Source of the DNA: an uncultured Oribacterium sp.
Lineage (GTDB): Bacteria > Bacillota > Clostridia > Lachnospirales > Lachnospiraceae
Assembly: GCA_946413525.1 (NCBI GenBank)
Contig: CAMKKZ010000006.1
Location: forward strand, 99,013 to 163,012
Reading direction: 5' to 3'
DNA: 64,000 bases
Numbering within the stretch: position 1 is the first letter of the stretch; each line of letters opens with the position of its first letter. The notes under the pieces are model-generated. The model was not told the origin of the DNA, ran no database searches, and was given only the letters and a program-made list of their open reading frames with translations. The translations under genes were made by a program, and so were the position numbers. Of this stretch, positions 1-6,896 are shown in pieces.

Positions 1-33
1 TCAGGAGTCCGGTTCGAATTTATAGCCCATGGC
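1..33 (-). repeat. Partial duplicate of the response-regulator 3' end
   Basis: These 33 bases match positions 72-104 with two mismatches. They encode the same C-terminal peptide (AMGYKFEPDS then stop, against AMGYKFDPDS) on the minus strand. The 38 bases between the two copies show no further similarity, so this is a short tail duplication or a remnant of a second regulator. The window edge prevents telling which. Confidence 0.7.
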
Positions 34-71
34 GTGATGCAGAGGAATGCAGGGCGCTTTCGGAGGAAAGG

Positions 72-749
72 TCAGGAGTCCGGGTCGAACTTATAGCCCA
101 TGGCCCAGACGGTTTTGATATAGCCGCCCTTGTCTCCAAGCTTTGCCCGAAGTTTTTTCACATGCGTGTCGATGGTCCTGGCATCGCCGAAGTAATCATA
201 GTTCCAGACATTGTTCAGGATCTTTTCCCTGGAAAGGGCTATGCCTTTGTTTTCAACAAAAAACAGGAGAAGCTCGTACTCCTTGAAGCTCAGGACGATG
301 TTTTCTCCATTGACGGACACGCTGTGGGCGGATTTGTCTATATCAATGCCGCCGACATGAAGCACCTCGTCCTGGTTCATCCCGCTTCTTCGCAGAATGG
401 CCTCTACCCGCGCCACCAGGATTTTCGGGGAGAACGGCTTGGAGATGTATTCGTCCGCCCCGTATTCAAAGCCCCGTAGCTCGTCCGTTTCCTCGGAACG
501 CGCCGTCAGCATGATGACGGGTACCCTTGAATGTTCCCGAATGGATTTCAGAACGTTCCAGCCATCGACCTTGGGCATCATGACGTCCAATATGACAAGC
601 GAGATGTCCTTTGAAGAGAAAAAGACATCGATGGCCTGTTCCCCATCCGCCGCCTCACATACCAGGAAATCCCGGGCCTTGAGGGAGTCGGAAATCAATC
701 TCCGCATCCTTTCTTCGTCATCCACTACCAGAATCTTTAATTTTTCCAT
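72..749 (-). CDS. OmpR/PhoB-family response regulator
   Basis: This 225-residue two-component transcription factor has an N-terminal receiver domain (about residues 5-118) and a C-terminal winged-helix DNA-binding domain (about 130-222). The acidic pocket is visible as VVDDEE near residues 8-13, the phosphoacceptor is Asp55 in VILDVMMPK, and the conserved switch Thr and Lys appear in MLTAR and SKPF. The DNA-binding half shows the typical LSFKEYELL and RTIDTHVKKLRAKL signatures. No sensor kinase is in the window; it may lie beyond position 1. The gene diverges from the ANL-carrier-condensation gene at 1117, so it could regulate that operon, but this is only positional inference. Confidence 0.95.
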   Translation of the reverse strand: MEKLKILVVDDEERMRRLISDSLKARDFLVCEAADGEQAIDVFFSSKDISLVILDVMMPKVDGWNVLKSIREHSRVPVIMLTARSEETDELRGFEYGADEYISKPFSPKILVARVEAILRRSGMNQDEVLHVGGIDIDKSAHSVSVNGENIVLSFKEYELLLFFVENKGIALSREKILNNVWNYDYFGDARTIDTHVKKLRAKLGDKGGYIKTVWAMGYKFDPDS

Positions 750-875
750 ATTTTTAACATTCCTTTTCTTTCTTTAGAAGCAGCGCCGGATTTTGACTGC
801 CAAAGGCGGTATTTTTGCAAAATTCGCTTGCGTCAATAATTTTAAGCGCGTTTTCTTTTTGAGCGAGTTTTATAT

Positions 876-904
876 ATTATACACTTTTTTTCAGGAAAGG
901 GAAA
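876..904 (-). promoter_or_regulatory. Possible promoter for the response regulator
   Basis: On the minus strand a perfect TATAAT lies at 881-876. The hexamer 17 bases upstream (TTTCCC) is a poor -35 match, so only the -10 is convincing. Confidence 0.3.
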
Positions 905-944
905 TTCCGCATAACTACTCAGTTGCGCCTTGCGCTTGCGTAAA

Positions 945-981
945 TGCCAAATACGGGATTAACTATGCTTGATGTAATCCC
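945..981 (+). repeat. Modular palindromic repeat, core copy 1
   Basis: TGCCAAATACGG (945-956) is followed by a 7-bp hairpin, GGGATTA...TAATCCC (955-981). This is a short member of the repeat superfamily also seen near 5472, 12733, 12900, 23550, 33443, 34961, 40603 and 49835. Confidence 0.6.
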
Positions 982-992
982 TTCGTTTGTTG

Positions 993-1021
993 TTGTCAGA
1001 ATGCATTGTTTCTTATATAAT
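993..1021 (+). promoter_or_regulatory. Sigma-70 type promoter for the 1117-8978 block
   Basis: TTGTCA (993-998) and a perfect TATAAT (1016-1021) are separated by 17 bases, a near-consensus housekeeping promoter about 95 bases upstream of the start at 1117. The intervening leader contains a small hairpin (AGATGC/GCATCT, about 1049-1064). Nothing else explains this intergenic stretch. Confidence 0.7.
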
Positions 1022-1116
1022 ATTTAGAGAAGTTGGGAGGACACCTGTAGATGCGGAGGTGCATCTGCCTGTTTTAGTTAGCTCAGCTGCAGAATGGTTT
1101 CAAAAAGGAGTATTGA

Positions 1117-4100
1117 ATGATAACAAAAGAAAATACGCATACCCTGCGGGATTTACTTGAGCAGGCTGCACAGGAGTTTGAAAATCAGGTCTTTGTCAGA
1201 TACGAGAAGGATGGCATTATCTATGAAAAGGGATACCGCACCTTTGCCATGGATACGAGGGCTGTGACGAATTGGATGGCTCAGGAAAACAAGGAGGCCG
1301 GCAAAAAGCATCATGTCGCCATCCTCGGAAAATGCAGCTATGAATACCTGACAGTGCTGATGGGCGTGGCCAATGCGGGGAGCATCGCGATTCCGATGGA
1401 TTCCCAGTTGGACAAGGAGCGGCTCACGGAAAACCTGGAGAAAGCAGAAGTTGACATTCTATTTTTTGATTATGAATACCTATCGGATGCGGAATACCTT
1501 GAGGAGCATGTAAGCGGCATCAAAAGCATTATCTGCCTGCAGCAGAGGAAGCATCATTTTTCCGCCGCCCAGATTCACAGGGAATACAGGGTGAGGAACC
1601 TTCCGGAAGAGGCGAGGCCTGAGGACTGCGCCTTTGTCATTTTCACGTCGGGCACCACGGGGCATGGTAAAGGCGTCATGCTTTCCCATTCCAATATGCT
1701 TGACAATCTATTCAGTTCGGACGATGGACAGGAGACCTGCCTCGGGGTTCTGCCGATTCATCATGTCTTCTGCATAAGCGGGGATTTGCTGCTTGTACTC
1801 CGTTATGGTAGCACGCTGTGTCTTTGTGATGATATTTCAAAATTCCTCTATTATATCGACCTCTTCCAGCCGACGATGATGCGGATCGTGCCGATGATGG
1901 CGAAAATGCTGCTGAACCGGGTAGCCATAGAGGCCAGGAAGCATCCAGAACGGAATCTGGAAAACCTGAAAGCGCAGATCATGGGATCCCGCCTGCGCAA
2001 GATCGTAAGCGGGGGCGGCTATCTTTCCGAAACCTTGACCAGGGGTCTTGCGGATCTCGGCGTGGTCACGGGGCAGGGCTATGGCATGTCGGAATGCTCT
2101 CCAAAGATTTCCTCCCCGGATTACGGGAACATGGCCAAAGTCGCGTCCGTGGGGCGTCCGGTTCGCGGAGTGCAGATTCGTTTCGTGGATGGCGAGATTC
2201 AGGTCAAAAGCCCCTCCGTCATGATGGGATATATCAATGACCCGGAGCTTACGGCGGAAGCGCTCACGGAGGACGGCTGGCTATGCACCGGGGATCTGGG
2301 CTATATGGATGAGGACGGCTTCCTGTATCTTTCGGGACGGAAGAAGAACCTGATCATCCTCTCCAATGGGGAAAATGTTTCCCCCGAGATGATTGAGAAC
2401 AAATTTGACGGCGACCGCCTTATCCAGGACATCATCGCCTTCGGGGAGGGGGACAGGATTGCCTGCGAGGTTTACCCGAATTTCGAATACGCCCAGGTGA
2501 ACGGCATTGAGGACATTGAGGCCGCGGTGAACGAGATTATCGCGAAGAGGAATGAGGAGCTGCCCACCTACGCGAGGATCTCCGGCTGCACCCTGAGAAA
2601 GCAGCCCTTTGAAAAGACCTCCTCCAAGAAGATCATCAGGAAGCTCTATTTTGATAAGAAGGATGAGAAGAAGAAGGAGGAGAGCAGCTTCATCGCTCCG
2701 GAAACGGAACTTCAGAAGAAGATATACGATGTGGCCCTGGCCGTCCTTGCGGAAAAGACCATCAGCGTGGACAGCAATCTTTATCAGAACGGCCTGGACT
2801 CTCTGGGAAGCGTGCTCCTTATACAGGAGCTGAAGGATCAGATCGGCGCGGACGTCACCCTGACGGAGCTGATGGAATACAATACCATCCTCCGGCTGGA
2901 AGAACTGATCCTAGCGAAGCAGAAGGAGGAGAAGACCGACTATTCCGTCCGTCCGGCCTACCCGCTCACTTCCATGATGATGTATTTTGCCTATGTCATC
3001 GCCGGGAATACGACAGGGAACCTGCCTTTCATTTACCGTCTGGACAAGGGCGTGGATCTGGACAGGCTGAAATCCGCCTTCGGAAAGCTCTTTGACGCGC
3101 ATCCAATCCTGAAGGCCATTATCAAGCCAACGGAACAGAAATATTACGCGGTATTCCGGGACGACAGCAGAGTGATTGACATCCCTGTTTATCAGTGGAC
3201 GGAGGAAGAGGCGGTTTCAAAGCTTCAGGAAATGATGAAGGCCTTCCGTTATCGCGCGGACGACAACCTGGTTCATGTGGCATTGGGCGAGACGGATTCC
3301 TACAAATATATGTTCTTCGATGTGGCCCATCTCATTGGCGATGGCATTACCATGAACATCCTGATGGAGGATCTGACAAAGCTCTACGATGGCGGGGAAG
3401 TGGCGAAGGAAGATTATACTTTTTATGAGTACATTCTCGACGCGAAGGCGAAGGAAGACGGCGGCGTGAAGGCGAAGGACTGCGCGGCTCAGGACAAGCT
3501 GATGGAAGGTTACCGCATGAGCAGGACGATCCTGACGCGGCATGATCTGAAGAGCGGCGAGAAGCCTGTTTACGGCGCGATCCGGAAGAGGCTGGACCGC
3601 ATCGTTCGGAAAGAGCTGTTGTATTTCTGCAAGAAGTACAATGTCTCCGAAAATGCCCTGTTCCTGTCAGCGTTCAACTATACCGCGGCGATGTTCAGCG
3701 ACGAGGACGACATCTTTGTCAACAGCATCCACAGCGGCCGGACGGATGGACGCTGGACCAGACTGGCGGGCTGCCTTTTCAAGACCTATCTGTGCAGGTA
3801 CAAGAGGATCCCACATGAGCGCGTGCACGAACTGATTACCAGGACCGGGACGCAGATCATGCAGACCATGAAGAATTACACGCCTGTGTCCAGGATGGGG
3901 GATCTCTTCCTGCAGTATCAGGGGGACATCCTCATGGTTCCCGTGCCGGGCGAAAGGCAGGGGGACAGGGTGCGGGTCCAACTGGATTCGCTGCCGTTCC
4001 ATATGCAGATCATGTATGACAATGAGGGGTTTTACACGGAGCTCCGTTATTGGGAGAACCGTTTTGACAGGGCGTCCCTGGACATCTTCCTGATCTGCTA

Positions 4101-4716
4101 TGAGGAGGTCGTCCGGGCCATGCTGCAGGAGCTGTCCGTGCGCCGCCTGAAATTCCATTTGCCAGATGAGGTATTTCCGAAGCATTTCCGTGTCAACGGG
4201 AAGAAGCTGGATGAGGAAGCCGGGGGGACCTTGTTCCCGGAGATTGACCCGGAACGGATGCTCAAGGTATATATCCTGGATGATTCATACAGGAAAAAGC
4301 CGTTTGGCGCCTGGGGGATGCTCTACGTGATGGATTACCAGCCCATGCGTACGGGCGAGGTCATTGAAAATCCTTTCGGTCAGGGGACGCTTTATGCCAC
4401 GGGGAGGACGGCGAGGATACTTCCGGACGGAACGGTTGACTTCCTGCAGAAGGCAGGAAAGGAGCTGATGACGGACGGAGCAAGGGGACGCCGTTTCTTC
4501 GACCTGGTCAGGGTCAAGGAAGTGATGCAGTCCTATGATGGCGTGAAGAGCGCGGAGCCGTATATGAAATATACTCCCGAAACGAACGAGATGGAGCTGT
4601 ACGCGGATATTGCGGCACAGGAGGGATTCTCGAAGGAAAAATGCCTTGAGTACATGAAGGAGAAATGCGGTCCGAATGAGGTGCCGCGGGATATATATAT
4701 ACGGTTGTACTTATAA
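1117..4716 (+). CDS. NRPS-like adenylation-carrier-condensation protein
   Basis: This 1199-residue protein has four visible parts. An AMP-forming adenylation (ANL) domain spans about residues 1-525: FTSGTTGHGKG loop near 175-187, GYGMSEC, TGDLGY, GRKKNLI, and a catalytic Lys in KTSSKKIIRK. A carrier domain follows (about 530-605) with phosphopantetheine Ser562 in GLDSLGS. A condensation/acyltransferase-like domain (about 615-1040) carries AHLIGDG at 737-743, a variant of HHxxxDG that keeps the second His738 and Asp742. The C-terminal 150 residues resemble the small subdomain of another ANL enzyme. It probably activates a carboxylic acid, loads it on its own carrier and transfers it to an acceptor. 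The substrate is unknown. AAAAAGGAG precedes the ATG. It reads into the Tat genes 12 bases downstream, an odd pairing. Confidence 0.85.
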   Translation: MITKENTHTLRDLLEQAAQEFENQVFVRYEKDGIIYEKGYRTFAMDTRAVTNWMAQENKEAGKKHHVAILGKCSYEYLTVLMGVANAGSIAIPMDSQLDKERLTENLEKAEVDILFFDYEYLSDAEYLEEHVSGIKSIICLQQRKHHFSAAQIHREYRVRNLPEEARPEDCAFVIFTSGTTGHGKGVMLSHSNMLDNLFSSDDGQETCLGVLPIHHVFCISGDLLLVLRYGSTLCLCDDISKFLYYIDLFQPTMMRIVPMMAKMLLNRVAIEARKHPERNLENLKAQIMGSRLRKIVSGGGYLSETLTRGLADLGVVTGQGYGMSECSPKISSPDYGNMAKVASVGRPVRGVQIRFVDGEIQVKSPSVMMGYINDPELTAEALTEDGWLCTGDLGYMDEDGFLYLSGRKKNLIILSNGENVSPEMIENKFDGDRLIQDIIAFGEGDRIACEVYPNFEYAQVNGIEDIEAAVNEIIAKRNEELPTYARISGCTLRKQPFEKTSSKKIIRKLYFDKKDEKKKEESSFIAPETELQKKIYDVALAVLAEKTISVDSNLYQNGLDSLGSVLLIQELKDQIGADVTLTELMEYNTILRLEELILAKQKEEKTDYSVRPAYPLTSMMMYFAYVIAGNTTGNLPFIYRLDKGVDLDRLKSAFGKLFDAHPILKAIIKPTEQKYYAVFRDDSRVIDIPVYQWTEEEAVSKLQEMMKAFRYRADDNLVHVALGETDSYKYMFFDVAHLIGDGITMNILMEDLTKLYDGGEVAKEDYTFYEYILDAKAKEDGGVKAKDCAAQDKLMEGYRMSRTILTRHDLKSGEKPVYGAIRKRLDRIVRKELLYFCKKYNVSENALFLSAFNYTAAMFSDEDDIFVNSIHSGRTDGRWTRLAGCLFKTYLCRYKRIPHERVHELITRTGTQIMQTMKNYTPVSRMGDLFLQYQGDILMVPVPGERQGDRVRVQLDSLPFHMQIMYDNEGFYTELRYWENRFDRASLDIFLICYEEVVRAMLQELSVRRLKFHLPDEVFPKHFRVNGKKLDEEAGGTLFPEIDPERMLKVYILDDSYRKKPFGAWGMLYVMDYQPMRTGEVIENPFGQGTLYATGRTARILPDGTVDFLQKAGKELMTDGARGRRFFDLVRVKEVMQSYDGVKSAEPYMKYTPETNEMELYADIAAQEGFSKEKCLEYMKEKCGPNEVPRDIYIRLYL

Positions 4717-4728
4717 TGGAGCAATGGA

Positions 4729-5334
4729 ATGAAAATAGGCTTCACTGAAATAATCGTGGTGATGATTGTCGCATTGGTGGTTCTCGGGCCGGACAAGCTG
4801 CCGGAGTACGCGAAGCTTCTGGGGGAGGCTCTCAAGAGCTTCCGAAAAGCCACGGCAGACCTGAGCGAGGGCGTGAAAAAAGATATCGTGGCACCGTTGC
4901 AGGAGGCGCAGCAGCCTTTCAAGGAAGCATTGCAGCCCTTTGAGGATGTGTCAAAGGGGATAAAGGGCGACCTTGACGGCATCAAGAAGTCCGTGAATGA
5001 CATCGGCAAGGCGCCGAAGCCTGCCGCGGAGGAAGCAGTGAATGCTTCCAGTGAAGAGGCGGTGAATGACGCCAAAGCAGAGACTGAGAGCGGTTCTCAA
5101 GAAGAGACTTTGAATGATTCCAAAGAAGGGGAAGCGAACCTTTCGAAAGAAGGCGCAGTGAACCTTTCCAAAGAAGAGACCGCGACTAACTCCCAGGAGG
5201 AGGCGGTGAACGATTCAAAAGAAGGGACTGCAAATCCTTCTGAGGATGGGGCAGTGAATGCTTCTATGGAAGAGGCTGAGGATAAACCTTCAGAGGATAA
5301 TGCGGATGGTATCGCCGGTGAAAATAAGGTTTGA
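4729..5334 (+). CDS. tatA: TatA-like Sec-independent translocase subunit, long acidic tail
   Basis: The N-terminal 55 residues are a classic TatA/TatB module: a transmembrane helix (about 4-21), then a hinge with GPDKLPEYAKLLGEALKSFRK and an amphipathic helix. It forms the pore-lining partner of TatC in export of folded, twin-arginine proteins. The remaining ~145 residues are unusual: a strongly acidic Asn/Ser/Glu tail made of an 8-residue repeat (see 5029-5292). At 201 residues it is two to three times longer than a normal TatA and near TatB length, but the hinge is TatA-like. It lies 12 bases after the ANL gene and upstream of a second, short tatA and tatC. Confidence 0.88.
   Translation: MKIGFTEIIVVMIVALVVLGPDKLPEYAKLLGEALKSFRKATADLSEGVKKDIVAPLQEAQQPFKEALQPFEDVSKGIKGDLDGIKKSVNDIGKAPKPAAEEAVNASSEEAVNDAKAETESGSQEETLNDSKEGEANLSKEGAVNLSKEETATNSQEEAVNDSKEGTANPSEDGAVNASMEEAEDKPSEDNADGIAGENKV
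5029..5292 (+). repeat. 24-bp in-frame tandem repeat, 11 units
   Basis: The tail of the long TatA divides exactly into eleven 8-residue units (264 bp), such as EEAVNASS, EEAVNDAK, EETLNDSK, EGEANLSK, EGAVNLSK and EGTANPSE. The pattern is E-[EG]-x-x-N-x-S-x. The units are degenerate, so the array is not newly expanded. Confidence 0.8.
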
Positions 5335-5378
5335 ATAGCAAATCAAGTGCAGCGCGGACGTTATGGATAAACAGATAC

Positions 5379-5516
5379 GTAGGTTTTTCCGCAGCACAAG
5401 GAATGCTGCGGAAAAATCTGAACAAAATATGCCTGAAGGCATATTTTGTTCAGACGCATCCCTGTGGGATGCGCCAAATACGGTATAAACTATGCTTGAT
5501 GCATGGTTTTACCTAT
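5379..5516 (+). repeat. Modular palindromic repeat, chain of four hairpins (core copy 2)
   Basis: Between tatA and the second tatA lie four consecutive hairpins: a 13-bp stem (5384-5396/5404-5416), a perfect 17-bp stem with a 4-base loop (5417-5433/5438-5454), an 8-bp stem (5455-5473) and an imperfect 9-bp stem around AAACTATGC (about 5487-5509). The core CGCCAAATACGG sits at 5472-5483 between the last two. The ends read GTAGGT and ACCTAT, matching the shorter copy at 33413-33488. Confidence 0.85.
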
Positions 5517-5632
5517 GTTCACAAAAGGCGCGGGAGAATAGAATCTCCCTTGTCTATATGACCTGCCCGTGTCGGTTTAGGACGGAATGCTTTCACGGGC
5601 GGGTCCTGTCATGAATAAAGGAGTGGTAGCAT

Positions 5633-5851
5633 ATGAAAATCGGTGTGCAGGAGCTGATGATTGTCCTTTTTATTGTTTTGATCCTTTTCGGACCGAGGCA
5701 GATTCCCAGGCTTTCAAAGATTTTTGGACGCAGCATCAAGAGCTTTAAGGATGGAATCAATTCGGATGATGAGGAGCTCGGGGATGATGTGAAGGAAGTC
5801 AAAGCGGAAAAGGCAGAAAAGGCGGAAGCCGGAACGGCGGTTGAGGAATGA
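5633..5851 (+). CDS. tatA: TatA-like translocase subunit, standard length
   Basis: This 72-residue protein has a single N-terminal transmembrane helix (about 4-19), the hinge FGPRQIPRLSKIFGRSIKSFKDG and a short acidic tail rich in Lys/Glu. This is the normal TatA architecture of Gram-positive bacteria, where TatA-TatC suffices to export folded proteins. AAAGGAGTGG precedes the ATG. Its stop overlaps the tatC start (ATGA at 5848-5851), so the two are translationally coupled. Two TatA paralogues next to one TatC suggests division of labour, or one subunit specialised for the flavoprotein cargo. Confidence 0.92.
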   Translation: MKIGVQELMIVLFIVLILFGPRQIPRLSKIFGRSIKSFKDGINSDDEELGDDVKEVKAEKAEKAEAGTAVEE

Positions 5852-6678
5852 AAAAGGAAGCGCCGGAGGCGGAAATGTCGGTTTCGGGGCATCTTGGAGA
5901 GCTCCGTAAGAGGGTGATCGTATGCATTGCCGTCTATATCGTCGCTTTTCTCATCTGCCTTCGTTTTGCCGGCAGACTGGTCACCATGTTTACGGACATG
6001 GGGACCGGCTATGGTTACCGCTATGTCTATATTGCGCCTCAAGAGCTTTTGATGGTCTATTTTTCCATTGCGCTATTAGGGGCACTGGTCATCGATTTGC
6101 CGGTCATTTTTTACCAATTGTACTGTTTTAGCGCTCCCGGGCTTCTCAAGAGGGAGCAGAGAGCCTTTCAGCTTGCTGTTTTTTTCGGAAGTTTGAGCTT
6201 TCTGGTGGGCATCGCCTTTGCGTATAAGATTAGCGTTCCGTTCATGCTGTATTTCCTGATTTCTTTTACCAGGGAAGTGGCAGTTACGGCCAGCATCAGC
6301 ATACAGGAATTTGTCAATTTCCTGCTTACTGTTTTTCTGATCTTCGGATGTATTTTTGAACTGCCCCTGCTTTCCGTCATTCTGGCCATGCTTGGAATAT
6401 TGAATTCCGAGATTCTGAAGAGGGGCAGGAAGGTGGTCATTGTACTGATTTTCTTTATCGCGGCCATCGTTACCCCGCCGGATATCGCGTCCCAGATCAT
6501 CACCGCGATTCCCATGTGCCTTTTGTATGAGCTGAGCATCTTTCTTGCCAAAATCTTTTACAGAAAACGCGAGAGCAGCGAAGAGGATGAGGAGGATAAG
6601 GATAGGGATAGACTGGACGGGGGGAGCGCGGACCATGAAAGTGTCATAGGGGAAAACAAAGACGCAGATGGAGCATGA
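5848..6678 (+). CDS. tatC: Sec-independent protein translocase TatC
   Basis: This 276-residue polytopic membrane protein is the receptor for twin-arginine signal peptides. The start shows the cytoplasmic N-terminus with HLGELRKRVI, the conserved TatC signature. Six hydrophobic segments follow, including FYQLYCFSAPGLLKREQRA and the VTPPDIASQI region typical of the family. After about residue 235 the C-terminus becomes a charged tail (SSEEDEEDKDRDRLDGG). In the same frame beyond the TGA at 6676 this tail continues as 33-bp repeats. The gene is coupled to the upstream tatA by a 4-base overlap and is followed by the Tat-signal flavoprotein gene. Confidence 0.95.
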   Translation: MKKEAPEAEMSVSGHLGELRKRVIVCIAVYIVAFLICLRFAGRLVTMFTDMGTGYGYRYVYIAPQELLMVYFSIALLGALVIDLPVIFYQLYCFSAPGLLKREQRAFQLAVFFGSLSFLVGIAFAYKISVPFMLYFLISFTREVAVTASISIQEFVNFLLTVFLIFGCIFELPLLSVILAMLGILNSEILKRGRKVVIVLIFFIAAIVTPPDIASQIITAIPMCLLYELSIFLAKIFYRKRESSEEDEEDKDRDRLDGGSADHESVIGENKDADGA

Positions 6679-6810
6679 CACTCTAAAAGTGAAGACACTG
6701 ATGGAACGTGACTCTGTAAAAGTGAAGACATGGACGAAGAACGACACCACAAAGGTGAATACGCGGATGAAGAGCGACACCATAAAAGTGAAGACAATAT
6801 ACGGGATTGT
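6646..6810 (+). repeat. 33-bp tandem repeat spanning the tatC stop codon
   Basis: Five consecutive 33-bp units start at 6646, 6679, 6712, 6745 and 6778, in frame with tatC. They share an 11-residue pattern like HxKSEDxDEER. The last codon of the units reads TGA, TGA, CGA, CGA, TGT, so the annotated tatC stop (6676-6678) and a second stop (6709-6711) differ from Arg codons by one transition. The frame then stays open to 6898. Confidence 0.75.
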
Positions 6811-6896
6811 GCAGTAAGGGAAAAGCCGGATAAGTTTGATTTTTCCCTTTTCCCAAAAGATAAAGCAACTTTTCAAATTGAAGGAGACTCTTGCTT

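Noticed and set aside
1070..1105. TTAGCTCAG motif resembling a tRNA D-arm
   Set aside because: No acceptor stem, anticodon arm or T-arm can be formed around it; it lies in the leader of the ANL gene.
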